From contig JAEINQ010000001.1 in NCBI GenBank assembly GCA_016342285.1, forward strand, positions 152,546-216,545: 64,000 nt of DNA, written 5' to 3'. A model generated the notes under the pieces. That model ran no database searches. It was not told where the DNA came from and saw only the letters and a program-made list of their open reading frames with translations. Made by a program: the position numbers and the translations under genes. The stretch comes from Desulfobacterales bacterium (lineage in GTDB: Bacteria; Desulfobacterota; Desulfobacteria; Desulfobacterales; JAEINQ01). Shown piece by piece: positions 16,713 through 25,531 of the stretch; positions within the stretch are counted from its first letter, which is position 1, and the number at the start of each line of letters is the position of its first letter.

Positions 16713-16726
16713 CGTGTTTGGTCTTT

Positions 16727-18199
16727 GTGAAAATTCAACTTACCGACATTTACAAGCACTTTGGCCCGGTGGTGGCCAATGACGGCATCAGCCTCACCGT
16801 TGCCCCAGGTACCCTTCACGGCATTCTCGGTGAAAATGGGGCCGGCAAGAGCACGCTGATGAAAATCCTGGCCGGGTACCAGTCCATGACCCGGGGAACC
16901 ATTCACCTGGACGGCCGGCTCTCGACATACCGAAGCCCGGCCCAGGCCGCGGCCCTGGGCATCGGCATGCTCTATCAGGACCCCCTCGATTTCCCGTCGC
17001 TGACCGTCCTGAACAATTTCATCATCGGCCAGGGTCGTCGCCTGGGATGGCACCGCAGCCGGGCACGGGCCGAATTCGAAGCATTACGACAATCGGCCGG
17101 CTTTGACCTTTCCCCGGACCATTTGGTCAGCCGCCTGACGGTGGGCGAACGCCAACAGCTGGAGATCCTTCGACTGCTCTCCCTGGGCGTTGGCGCCCTG
17201 ATCCTGGACGAACCCACCACCGGCATCAGCGCCCTGCAGAAGGAAACCCTGTTTCAGGCCTTGAAAATGCTGGCAAAACAGGGGAAGAGCGTCATCCTGG
17301 TCTCCCACAAAATCGAGGACGTGGAGACCTGGTGCGACGAGGTGACCGTCCTTCGCAGCGGCCGGGTTACCGGCGGCCAGGTGCGCCCCTTTGATACCGG
17401 TCGGATCCTGGAAATGATGTTCGGTGCGCCGCCGCCGGCCCCGGAAACCCGGCAAAAAACGCCGGGAGCTGATGTCATCACCATGGAAACGGTGTCGGCC
17501 CGTGGCGGCAGGAGCGGGCTGAACCGGTGCACCGTTGGCATCGCAAAAGGGGAGATCGTCGGTTTGGCCGGTCTCGAGGGGTCGGGCCAGGGGGTTTTTC
17601 TTCGGGTAGCGACCGGCCTTATTCGACCCATCCGGGGAAGGGTTCGCTTCAGCGGCGAGGACATGGCGGGAAAAGATGTACACGCCTTCATGAACCGAGG
17701 CACCGTGTTTCTCCCGGCCGATCGGCTCGAAGAAGGGCTGATTGCCGGCCTGACCGTGGCCGACCACTGGGCACTGAAAACCCGGAAGGGACGATTTTTC
17801 GTGGACCGGCGTCGGGCCGAAGCGTCGGCCCGGGCGGGCATCGAGACCTTTCGGGTAAAGGGAACGCCCCAAACCTGCGTGGAAGCCCTCTCCGGTGGAA
17901 ACCAGCAACGGCTGCTGCTCTCTTTTTTACCCGAAACGCCAGAATTGCTCCTGCTGGAAAACCCCACGCGCGGGCTCGACCTGGAATCGGCAGCCTGGAT
18001 CTGGAACCTGCTTGGGTCTTTTCGGGACCAAGGGACGGCCATCGCCTTTTCCTCTTCCGAACTGGACGAGATCCTGGCCGTGGCCGACCGGGTCCTGGTC
18101 TTTTTTAACGGCGAAGTATTAAAAAACGTGCCGACCGGGGAAATCAACCTGGCAGAACTGGGACGGGCCATTGCCGGAAAAACCCAAGGGGATACGTAA
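16727..18199 (+). CDS. ABC transporter ATP-binding protein (BMP/nucleoside type, two NBDs)
   Basis: This is 490 residues from GTG 16727 (MKIQLTDIYKHFG); TTG at 16718 is possible. The first nucleotide-binding domain has Walker A GENGAGKST, signature-like LTVGERQQLEIL and Walker B LILDEPTT. The second has a degenerate P-loop (GLEGSGQG) but an intact ALSGGNQQR signature and LLLLENPTRGLD. This asymmetry is normal for ribose/nucleoside-type importers. It energises uptake with the two permeases downstream. It begins directly after a hairpin and a repeat block. Confidence 0.93.
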   Translation: MKIQLTDIYKHFGPVVANDGISLTVAPGTLHGILGENGAGKSTLMKILAGYQSMTRGTIHLDGRLSTYRSPAQAAALGIGMLYQDPLDFPSLTVLNNFIIGQGRRLGWHRSRARAEFEALRQSAGFDLSPDHLVSRLTVGERQQLEILRLLSLGVGALILDEPTTGISALQKETLFQALKMLAKQGKSVILVSHKIEDVETWCDEVTVLRSGRVTGGQVRPFDTGRILEMMFGAPPPAPETRQKTPGADVITMETVSARGGRSGLNRCTVGIAKGEIVGLAGLEGSGQGVFLRVATGLIRPIRGRVRFSGEDMAGKDVHAFMNRGTVFLPADRLEEGLIAGLTVADHWALKTRKGRFFVDRRRAEASARAGIETFRVKGTPQTCVEALSGGNQQRLLLSFLPETPELLLLENPTRGLDLESAAWIWNLLGSFRDQGTAIAFSSSELDEILAVADRVLVFFNGEVLKNVPTGEINLAELGRAIAGKTQGDT

Positions 18200-18205
18200 A
18201 GGCCC

Positions 18206-19294
18206 ATGGCCCCAATGACCGACAACGACCATTCAACGATAGCGGCCGGACCGATCTCCTCTCTTCGGGAGATGGCCGTGATGATCTGCGCCGTGGCCTT
18301 GTTTACCGCCGCGATCCTGGCTGCGGCGGGCGCTCCCCCTACGGCGGCGTTCGTCCAGATCCTCAAGGGATCGCTGGGCTCCTGGTCCAAATTCGGCCAC
18401 GTGATCAAGGCATGGATTCCATTGACCCTCTGCGCCGCGGGGCTGCTGTTCACGTTTCGCATCGGGCTGTGGAACATCGGCATCGAGGGCCAGGTCATTC
18501 TGGGCGCCGTCATGACCACGGCAGTGATGCGTGCCGGCACGGCGTCATTGGACGCCGATCTCGTCCTGATCATGGCCTTTGCCGCCGGCGCTGCCGGCGG
18601 CGCCCTGTGGGCCATCGCCGCTGGCCTGCTCAAGACCCATGGCGGCGTCCATGAAATTTTTGCCGGCCTGGGTCTTAATTTCGTTGCCCAGGGTCTGGCC
18701 CTATGGCTGATTTTCGGCCCCTGGAAACGTCCCGGCGTGGCCTCCATGAGCGGCACGGAGGTCTTTCCCCGCAGCCTGTGGCTCTTTCAATTCACGGGAC
18801 TGCGGATCTCTCCGGTCGGCCTTGCGCTGGCCGTGGGCGCCATCGTGGTCACGGCCATGGTTCTGGGCCGCTCGCGTATGGGGCTTAACCTTCGTGCCAT
18901 CGGCAGCAACCCCCGGGCAGCGGTTCTGTTCGGCCTGAGGCCGTCACGATTCATGGTCCTGGCCATGGCCTTTGCCGGCTGCCTGGCCGGCCTTGCCGGC
19001 AGCGTTCAGGTGGCCGGTGTTTACCACCGTCTGATTCCGTCCATCTCAAGCAACTACGGCTACCTGGCCCTGCTGGTGGTCATGCTGGCCAATTACAACG
19101 TTTGGGCCGTGGCGCCCATTGCTCTCTTTTTTGCCTGCCTGAACGTGGGAAGCATTCAACTCCCCATGGTCCTTCGACTCGATTCGTCGCTGAGCGGTGT
19201 GATTCAAGGAGCCCTGGTGCTGGCCACCCTGGCCGTGCAGGCCTGGCGTGCGCACAAACGGAGGCAGGGAAGGATTGGCGGATTGGCGGATTGA
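18206..19294 (+). CDS. ABC transporter permease (nucleoside type), first subunit
   Basis: This 362-residue membrane protein has about nine hydrophobic segments. The family segment is GLWNIGIEGQVILGAVM with later GLNLRAIGSNPRAAVLFGLRPSRFMVLAMAFAGCLAGLAGS, the permease loop that contacts the ATPase. It starts 6 bp after the ATPase stop. The last residues (RIGGLAD) and the stop codon lie inside an 8-bp tandem repeat, so the natural C-terminus may have been altered by that array. Confidence 0.92.
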   Translation: MAPMTDNDHSTIAAGPISSLREMAVMICAVALFTAAILAAAGAPPTAAFVQILKGSLGSWSKFGHVIKAWIPLTLCAAGLLFTFRIGLWNIGIEGQVILGAVMTTAVMRAGTASLDADLVLIMAFAAGAAGGALWAIAAGLLKTHGGVHEIFAGLGLNFVAQGLALWLIFGPWKRPGVASMSGTEVFPRSLWLFQFTGLRISPVGLALAVGAIVVTAMVLGRSRMGLNLRAIGSNPRAAVLFGLRPSRFMVLAMAFAGCLAGLAGSVQVAGVYHRLIPSISSNYGYLALLVVMLANYNVWAVAPIALFFACLNVGSIQLPMVLRLDSSLSGVIQGALVLATLAVQAWRAHKRRQGRIGGLAD

Positions 19295-19360
19295 CGAATT
19301 GGTGGATTGACGGATTGGCGAATTTAGGAATTGGCGAATGGATGGATTGGCGGATTGGCG
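19272..19360 (+). repeat. 8-bp GATTGGCG tandem array
   Basis: About eleven units of GATTGGCG and variants (GATTGACG, AATTGGTG, AATTTAGG, AATTGGCG, AATGGATG) run from inside the permease C-terminus to a truncated TTTAGGCAT element. A GATTGACG unit supplies the permease stop codon TGA at 19292-19294. Confidence 0.75.
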
Positions 19361-19430
19361 GAGCGAAGCGACTCCTCCATTTTAGGCATTTCGAATTTTA
19401 GTGCATTTTAGGCATTCTCGGGCATTCTTA
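19361..19430 (-). repeat. TTTAGGCAT repeat element, copy 2 (truncated, reverse)
   Basis: It contains GAGCGAAGCGACTCCTCC, TTTTAGGCATTTCGAA, TAGTGCATTTTAGGCATTC and ends about 20 bp before the next permease start. It matches the central part of the other copies. Confidence 0.7.
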
Positions 19431-19450
19431 CTATGCCGGAATGAAAGAAA

Positions 19451-20428
19451 ATGGACATCAACATCACCTTGCTGCTGGCCGGTGTGACGGCTGGGGCGGC
19501 ACCTATATTGCTGGCCACCCTCGGAGAAACCCTGACCGAAAAATCGGGGATTATCAATCTCTCCCTGGACGGCACCATTTTGCTCAGCGCCATGGCGGCC
19601 TTTGTCATTGCCGCAAAGACCGGCAGCACCTGTGCCGGTTTTGTCGCCGGAGGGGCCATCGGCGCGGCCGTGGCGGCCGTGGTGGCCGTTTTCAGCATCC
19701 AACTGGGCCAATCCCAGGTGGCCGTGGGATTTGTCCTGACCCTGATGACCCGGGATCTGGCCTATTTTCTCGGCAACCCCTATGCGTGCACCCAGGGGCT
19801 TCAGGTGCCGCGTGCGGCCATCCCCTTTCTCCGTGACATTCCGGTGCTGGGCGACGTGCTCTTCAACCACACCCTGCCGGTCTACCTGAGCTTGGTGCTG
19901 ATTCCGGCCATGTGGTGGGTGATCTACCGAACCCCCATGGGATTGTCCTTGCGAGCCGTGGGTGAAAACCCCGATGCCGCCTTTGCCCGGGGGTGCCGAC
20001 CCGGGCTGATTCAATACGGGACCACCCTGGCCGGCGGTTTCCTGGTGGGCCTGGCCGGCGCCACCTTCTCCCTGGCGACCAAACCCGGATGGGGGCGGCC
20101 CCAGGGCGCCGAGGGGACCGGCTGGATCGCCCTGGCCCTGGTCATTTTCGGTGGCTGGCATCCGGTGCGGGCGGCTGCAGGCGCCTACCTCTTCGCTTTC
20201 TTGCAGGTCATGGGGATCTATTTTCAGGCATGGCTCCCCCAGGTGCCGTCCCAGGTATTCCAGGTGGCACCGTTTCCCCTGATGATTTTCACCCTGCTGG
20301 TTCTTTTTTGGGCACAAAAAGAATCGGTGCAGGACTATGCAGCGTCCCGGCCGCACCTTAAACGGCTGATCGCCCTGCTCTCGGCCCGGGCCCCTTCGGC
20401 TCTGGGCCGGCCGCGAAAAACCGGTTAG
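19451..20428 (+). CDS. ABC transporter permease (nucleoside type), second subunit
   Basis: This 325-residue membrane protein begins MDINITLLLAGVTAGAAPILLATLGETLTEKSGIINLSLDG, the usual opening of the second permease of BMP-family importers. The loop MGLSLRAVGENPDAAFARG is the ATPase-contact region. About eight to nine membrane helices are apparent. It should pair with the 18206 gene. The 156-bp gap filled with repeats may weaken coupling within the operon. Confidence 0.92.
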   Translation: MDINITLLLAGVTAGAAPILLATLGETLTEKSGIINLSLDGTILLSAMAAFVIAAKTGSTCAGFVAGGAIGAAVAAVVAVFSIQLGQSQVAVGFVLTLMTRDLAYFLGNPYACTQGLQVPRAAIPFLRDIPVLGDVLFNHTLPVYLSLVLIPAMWWVIYRTPMGLSLRAVGENPDAAFARGCRPGLIQYGTTLAGGFLVGLAGATFSLATKPGWGRPQGAEGTGWIALALVIFGGWHPVRAAAGAYLFAFLQVMGIYFQAWLPQVPSQVFQVAPFPLMIFTLLVLFWAQKESVQDYAASRPHLKRLIALLSARAPSALGRPRKTG

Positions 20429-20588
20429 TGTCATCCATAAATGACATTTATGAATTGGAAACGTCCATAGGTGCCCATCCACGAATTGCATGATTTGCAG
20501 ATGGACACCGGGTGGCAAATTTGTCTTGACAACTTTGTGTTCCTTGTTCTAAATTTCCCCACGCAACTTAAATTCTCGAGGAGGTTCC

Positions 20589-21965
20589 ATGGCCGCAAAG
20601 CACATCATTTTACCTGCCGACGAAATGCCCCGCCAGTGGTACAATATTCTGGCGGACATCAAAATGAATCCGCCCCTGGGGCCGGACGGAAACCCCATCA
20701 ACCCCCAGGACCTGGCACCGGTATTTCCCATGAACCTCATCGAACAAGAGGTCAGCACCGAGCGCTGGATCGATATTCCGGAACCGGTCCTGGATATCCT
20801 TCGCATCTGGCGACCTTCGCCGCTGACCCGGGCCACGGCCCTGGAAAAGGCACTGGGAACCCCGGCACGGATTTATTACAAGAATGAGTCGGTGAGCCCT
20901 CCGGGAAGCCACAAGCCTAACACCGCCGTCCCTCAAGCGTATTATAATAAGATGTTCGGCATCGAACGGATTACCACCGAAACCGGAGCGGGACAGTGGG
21001 GCAGCGCCCTGTCCTTTGCCTGTCAACAGTTCGGGATCGAATGCAAGGTTTTCATGGTCCGGGTCAGCTTTGACCAGAAACCGTATCGCAAGGCCATGAT
21101 GGAGACCTGGGGTGGACGTTGCGTGCCGAGCCCGAGCACCGAAACCAAGGCCGGCCGGGATGCGCTGGCAAAAGATCCCGACACCCCGGGCAGCCTGGGC
21201 ACCGCCATCAGCGAGGCCATCGAGGCGGCCATCAGCGACACGACGGGAAAAACCCGCTACGCTTTAGGCAGTGTCCTTAACCACGTGATGCTGCACCAGA
21301 CCATCATCGGCCTGGAGACCAAAAAACAGCTGGCCATGGTCGGCGAATACCCGGATGTGGTCATCGGCTGCGCCGGCGGGGGGAGCAATTTTGCCGGCCT
21401 GGCCTTCCCCTTTGTCTGCGACAAGATCAACGGCAAGGACCTGGCCATCTACCCGGTAGAGCCGGCCGCCTGCCCCACCCTGACCCGCTCCCCCTTTGTC
21501 TACGACCACGGCGACACGGCCCGCTACACCCCACTGTTGCCCATGCACAGCCTGGGACACGACTTTGTCCCGCCGCCCATCCATGCCGGCGGGCTGCGCT
21601 ACCATGGCATGGCCCCCACGGTCAGCCAACTGGTGGACGAGGGGATTCTCGAGCCCCGATCCGTGGTCCAAAGCAAGTGCTACGAGGCCGCTCTGCTCTG
21701 GGCCCGGACCGAAGGCTTTATTCCGGCGCCGGAAACCGCCCACGCCATCGCACTGACCGTGGAGGAAGCAAAAAAGGCTAAGGAAGAAGGGAAGGAAAAG
21801 GTGATCGTCGTCGGATTCAGCGGCCACGGCTTGCTCGACCTGGGGGCCTATGAAAAATTTCTGTCCGGGGAACTCCACGATGTCCCCATGACCGACGCGC
21901 AGGTGGTCGATGCCGGAAAGATTTTGGCAGGTCATCCAACCCCCCAGCATTTGAAAAGCACCTGA
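20589..21965 (+). CDS. TrpB2-type tryptophan synthase beta-like protein
   Basis: This 458-residue PLP enzyme is longer than classical TrpB (about 400) and matches the TrpB2 group: N-terminal extension [42 protein letters not shown] with the Schiff-base Lys, [19 protein letters not shown], and [15 protein letters not shown] for PLP phosphate. It likely makes tryptophan from indole and serine, perhaps scavenging indole. No trpA or other trp gene is near. GAGGTTCC precedes the start. Confidence 0.93.
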   Translation: MAAKHIILPADEMPRQWYNILADIKMNPPLGPDGNPINPQDLAPVFPMNLIEQEVSTERWIDIPEPVLDILRIWRPSPLTRATALEKALGTPARIYYKNESVSPPGSHKPNTAVPQAYYNKMFGIERITTETGAGQWGSALSFACQQFGIECKVFMVRVSFDQKPYRKAMMETWGGRCVPSPSTETKAGRDALAKDPDTPGSLGTAISEAIEAAISDTTGKTRYALGSVLNHVMLHQTIIGLETKKQLAMVGEYPDVVIGCAGGGSNFAGLAFPFVCDKINGKDLAIYPVEPAACPTLTRSPFVYDHGDTARYTPLLPMHSLGHDFVPPPIHAGGLRYHGMAPTVSQLVDEGILEPRSVVQSKCYEAALLWARTEGFIPAPETAHAIALTVEEAKKAKEEGKEKVIVVGFSGHGLLDLGAYEKFLSGELHDVPMTDAQVVDAGKILAGHPTPQHLKST

Positions 21966-21967
21966 CC

Positions 21968-22231
21968 ATGGACTGTAACGATCTGGAGAGGCGCTGCCCG
22001 AGGCTCGGCGGCCCGGTGGCCTTTGGCTACTGCCGGAAATGCGGGGATGACGGGAAACCGTGCTTTAAAATCCTGGATTGCTGGTGGGAACGATTCGACG
22101 TGGCCGCGGTCATGACGGCCCAGATGGGGACCGCCGGAGTGGAAGAACTCCGTCGGTCCCGGCCCCAGCCGAAAGTCACCAGCCTTCTGGACCTCATCGC
22201 CCAGGCCAAGGAGCGGATTGATGGCCCCTAA
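21968..22231 (+). CDS. Small cysteine-containing protein, unknown
   Basis: This 87-residue protein starts 3 bp after the TrpB2 stop, so the two are probably cotranscribed. The N-terminal half has six cysteines (CNDLERRC, CRKCGDDGKPC, LDCWW), consistent with a metal-binding knuckle. The C-terminal half is a helix (VTSLLDLIAQAKERID). I do not recognise the family. The conserved-looking cysteine spacing and tight spacing support a real gene. Confidence 0.6.
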   Translation: MDCNDLERRCPRLGGPVAFGYCRKCGDDGKPCFKILDCWWERFDVAAVMTAQMGTAGVEELRRSRPQPKVTSLLDLIAQAKERIDGP

Positions 22232-22333
22232 CGGCCTGTCTCGGACACCGGCCATGGTCGCATGACCGGTGGTGGCGGATTGTTCTTCGGCCCCGGCCAC
22301 CGATTCGAGGGTCATCGCCTTGCTGAGACGATG

Positions 22334-22765
22334 TTATTGCGAGGGCCCGCTGTTCTCCCGCACATAGTCCAGAATTATCTCCTGAAGTTTCTCCGCCGGC
22401 GTTTTGTCTTCACGCGCTCCGCAGAGGTATTCGAAGCGCTGCCACGATTCCTTTTCAAATCCGGTCAGCACCACCTCACAGGTCTCCGGGGCGAGGGCCG
22501 GGTCCAGCACCGGGCCACAAAAACGAAACCGGGTATAGATGACATCGCCGGATCGCACCATGGCCGAGACCTCGGCAGCGCTCAAACCGATGGTGTCCCC
22601 CGGCTCCAGTTCGATGGCCAGCAGCCGGGCCATGTCCAGAAGGGTTTTGTCAAAGACCTTGGGGATCAGATCCGCGCCGCGGCGGACCTGATCGATTCGG
22701 TAATACGCCGCATTCCCGAGTGCCGCCGCCGCCTCTCGAATTTTTCTTTCCGCTTTTTTCCTCAT
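22334..22765 (-). CDS. Conserved-looking protein of unknown function
   Basis: This is about 143 residues from ATG 22765 (MRKKAERKIREAAAALGNAAYYRIDQVRRGADLIPKVFDKTLLDMARLLAIEL); ATG 22777 is also in frame. AAGGAG sits only 2 bases before 22765, so the start is uncertain. The protein is soluble, mixed alpha/beta, with no clear motif. A partial 120-bp inverted-repeat element abuts its 5' end (22775-22852), so its promoter may lie in that element. Function unknown. Confidence 0.6.
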   Translation of the reverse strand: MRKKAERKIREAAAALGNAAYYRIDQVRRGADLIPKVFDKTLLDMARLLAIELEPGDTIGLSAAEVSAMVRSGDVIYTRFRFCGPVLDPALAPETCEVVLTGFEKESWQRFEYLCGAREDKTPAEKLQEIILDYVRENSGPSQ

Positions 22766-22774
22766 GGCTCCTTG

Positions 22775-22852
22775 CATCTACGGTACCCTGTAAACGCTTA
22801 CCGTGCGAGGGTTCGGAACGCCGTATCGTTTCAACCCCGTGAACAGTTACAA
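22775..22852 (+). repeat. GTAAGCG terminal-inverted-repeat element, half copy
   Basis: Bases from CATCTACGGTACCCTGTAAACGCTTAC to GTGAACAGTTACAA match the right half of the element at 40057-40226. The left terminal repeat is missing. It is joined directly to a TTTAGGCAT element. Confidence 0.7.
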
Positions 22853-23040
22853 CAAACCGTTGGGCGTCGTCAGAGTCAATTGGCGATGCCGTTCCATTGG
22901 TCGGAAAATGCCTAAAATGCACTAATCCGCCAGAGGCGGACAAGAAGTGTGAAATGCCTAATCCGCCAAAAAAGGCGGACAAGAGTTGTGGCGTCGCTTC
23001 GCTCCGGTTTTTTAACTTATGATATGGCAGAATTCCTTGT
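22853..23040 (+). repeat. TTTAGGCAT repeat element, copy 3, with two hairpin insertions
   Basis: This copy runs GGGCGTCGTCAGAGTCAATTGG, AATGCCTAAAATGCACTAA, AGTGTGAAATGCCTAA, GTTGTGG, the GTCGCTTCGCTCC hairpin and GATATGGCAGAATTCC. Relative to copies at 31401 and 35928 it has two extra pieces, at 22926-22945 and 22962-22984, both of form TCCGCC-spacer-GGCGGACAAGA and both following CTAA. It lies upstream of the sensor kinase. Confidence 0.8.
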
Positions 23041-23222
23041 GGTATGTCAATTGATCCATCTGGGGGAACCCAGACCGATTTTTATTGCCTTCTTTCGAAT
23101 GTCTTGGAATTAAATAAAGAAATCCGGTTTGTTGCCGATGTAGCTGTCAAGGGGTCGGGGAGATCTTCCACAAATGGGACAACATTTGCGAAACAACCGG
23201 GATTCTTTATGGAGATGCGCCA

Positions 23223-25478
23223 GTGATCAGCGTTGACGTCCTCACCCTATACATGATCCACTCGCTGGTATCGGCTCTGATCTGTGCGGCACTGGCGGTC
23301 TACCTCTTCATCCATCGCCGGGTGTCCGGCGCCCGGCAGTTGATGGCGCTGATGATCGCCGTGGGCCAGTGGGCGCTGACCTATGCCCTGGAGTTCAGGA
23401 GCACGACCCTGGCCGCCAAGCTCTTCTGGGTGCGGCTCGAATATTTCGGAGGGGCCTGGACCGGCTTTTTCGTCCTTCTCTTCGTCCTGTTCATTACCGG
23501 CCATGAGGACTGGGCCACCCGGACGCGGCTGGCCGTGTTGGCGGTTGTCCCGTCAGTGACGCCGCTGCTGGCCCTGACCAACGACTGGCACCATCTCATG
23601 TGGCGCCAGGCGTGGCTGGAAGGCGGCGGTCCGGCCACGATCATGGTTTACCACCGGGGGCCGGGGTTCTGGATCTTTATCGGGGTTTCCTACCTGATGA
23701 TCCTGGCGGCGTCCATCATCCTCGTTCGATCCTATCTCATGTCCCGCCACCTCTACCGGAAGCAGCTCGGCGTCATCCTCTTCGGCATTGCCGCCCCCTG
23801 GCTGAGCAATGCCATCTACCTGTTCGAATTGGGCCCCTTCCAGCACCTCGACCTGACGCCGGTCGCCTTCACCTTCAGCGGCCTGGCCTTTGCCTGGGGC
23901 CTGTTTCGCTATCAGATGCTGGACCTCGTGCCCATGGCACGGGAAGCGGTTCTGGACGCCATGGAGGACGCGGTTTTCGTTCTGGATGTCAACGATCGAA
24001 TCATCGACCTGAACCCGGCCGCCGCAAGACTCACCGACAGGCCGTCCGAGACCGTCATGGGGAAACCGATGAAAAGACTCCCCTCCCTTTTCACGCCCAT
24101 TGAAAGCCATCGAAACAACAGCACCGTTCCGGCCGAAATTGAACTGGACGGCCAGGGGGGGCCTCGCATCTACGATCTGAGGGGCTCTCCGCTCTTTGAC
24201 CGCCACGGAAGACCCGGAGGGTGGCTGGCCATTTTCCAGGACATCACCGAACGCAAGCGGGCCGAACGCGAACAGGAAAAACTGCGCGCCCAGCTCCAGC
24301 ATGCCCAGAAGATGGAAGCCATCGGCACCCTGGCCGGCGGCGTGGCCCATGACCTGAACAACATCCTTTCGGGCATCGTCACCTATCCGGACCTGATCCT
24401 CATGCAGCTTCCTGCCGACAGCCCCTTGCGCAAACCCATCGCCACCATGCAGGCCTCGGGCCAGAAGGCCGCGGCCACGGTGCAGGATCTGCTGACCCTT
24501 GCCCGAAGAGGGGTCACCGTCAACGAGGTGGTCGACCTTAACGCCGTGGTTTCGGCCTATCTGGCCAGCCCGGAACATCAGGCCCTGATGGGCCATCATC
24601 CTCGGGTTCGTGTCGCTGTCCGTATTGAACCGAACCTTGACAACATCATGGGCTCCGCGGTTCACCTTTCAAAGGCCATCATGAACCTGGTGGCCAATGG
24701 CGCCGAAGCCATGCCGGAAGGGGGCTGCCTGGTGCTCTCCACTGAAAATCGGCGCGTGGACCGTCCCATCCGCGGCTTTGATGAGGTATGCCCGGGCGAA
24801 TATGTGATCTTGAGGGTGGCTGACGAGGGGACGGGAATTTCACCGGCGGACCGGGTGCGGATCTTTGACCCCTTCTACACCCGCAAGGTCATGGGAAGAA
24901 GCGGCACCGGGCTGGGCATGTCCGTTGTCTGGGGGACCGTCAAGGATCACCAGGGGCACATTGACCTTGAAACCCGCCTGGGAAAAGGCACCCGCTTTAC
25001 CCTGTATTTCCCGATGACCCGCAAACCGGTTCTGGAACCCCGGGAACCCCAGCCGTTTTCCCACATGCAGGGCCGGGGAGAAACCATCCTGGTGGTCGAC
25101 GATGAACCCCATCAGCGAGACATCGCCGGGGAAATGCTCACCGCACTGAATTACGCGGTCATCACCGTTCCCAGCGGAGAGGCGGCCGTGGATTGGGTGA
25201 AAAGCCACCGGGCCGACCTGATCATTATGGACATGATCATGGCACCGGGCATGGACGGCACAGAGACCTGTAAGTCCATCTGGATGCACCGCCCCGGACA
25301 GCGGATTATCATCGCCAGCGGCTACTCGGAAACCCAACGGGTCCTGGACGCCCAGCAACTGGGCGCCGGCCGGTACATTCGAAAGCCCTACGCCCTTGAA
25401 ACCTTGGGCATGGCCGTTCGTGACGCGCTGAGTGAGCCTCCACCCGCGGAGCGGGTGGCCTCAGGAGGCCCTCCTTAG
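23223..25478 (+). CDS. Hybrid membrane sensor histidine kinase with receiver domain
   Basis: This is a 751-residue protein. An N-terminal multi-helix membrane sensor (about residues 1-230; MIHSLVSALICAALAVYLF, then ALMIAVGQWALTYALEF) resembles the 7TM histidine-kinase input. A PAS domain (VLDAMEDAVFVLDVNDRIIDLNPAA) follows. The HisKA box has GGVAHDLNN, with His near 376, then an N-box (NLVANGAEAM) and GTGLGMSVV. The C-terminal receiver (ILVVDDEPHQRD) has its phospho-Asp in IIMDMIM near 668. The last dozen residues (PPPAERVASGGPP) are encoded by a dispersed repeat. Confidence 0.93.
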   Translation: MISVDVLTLYMIHSLVSALICAALAVYLFIHRRVSGARQLMALMIAVGQWALTYALEFRSTTLAAKLFWVRLEYFGGAWTGFFVLLFVLFITGHEDWATRTRLAVLAVVPSVTPLLALTNDWHHLMWRQAWLEGGGPATIMVYHRGPGFWIFIGVSYLMILAASIILVRSYLMSRHLYRKQLGVILFGIAAPWLSNAIYLFELGPFQHLDLTPVAFTFSGLAFAWGLFRYQMLDLVPMAREAVLDAMEDAVFVLDVNDRIIDLNPAAARLTDRPSETVMGKPMKRLPSLFTPIESHRNNSTVPAEIELDGQGGPRIYDLRGSPLFDRHGRPGGWLAIFQDITERKRAEREQEKLRAQLQHAQKMEAIGTLAGGVAHDLNNILSGIVTYPDLILMQLPADSPLRKPIATMQASGQKAAATVQDLLTLARRGVTVNEVVDLNAVVSAYLASPEHQALMGHHPRVRVAVRIEPNLDNIMGSAVHLSKAIMNLVANGAEAMPEGGCLVLSTENRRVDRPIRGFDEVCPGEYVILRVADEGTGISPADRVRIFDPFYTRKVMGRSGTGLGMSVVWGTVKDHQGHIDLETRLGKGTRFTLYFPMTRKPVLEPREPQPFSHMQGRGETILVVDDEPHQRDIAGEMLTALNYAVITVPSGEAAVDWVKSHRADLIIMDMIMAPGMDGTETCKSIWMHRPGQRIIIASGYSETQRVLDAQQLGAGRYIRKPYALETLGMAVRDALSEPPPAERVASGGPP

Positions 25479-25517
25479 GAGGGCTTAATGTCCAATATTC
25501 AATTCTCAATGTTCAAA
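25441..25517 (+). repeat. GCGGAGCGGGTGGC repeat, copy with kinase stop codon
   Basis: It matches 31717-31796 over about 75 bp, ending AATTCTCAATGTTCA. Its hairpin GCCCTCC-TTA-GGAGGGC (25468-25484) contains the TAG stop of the kinase gene. Confidence 0.7.
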
Positions 25518-25531
25518 CCAAAATGTGCCCA

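Noticed and set aside
17254..18756. 500-codon frame antisense to the ABC ATPase gene
   Set aside because: It is a shadow of the GC-rich codon bias of the forward gene. The forward product has Walker motifs and the antisense product has no recognisable sequence.
19272..19360. CRISPR array
   Set aside because: Units are 8 bp with no unique spacers; it is a simple tandem repeat. No cas genes were seen.
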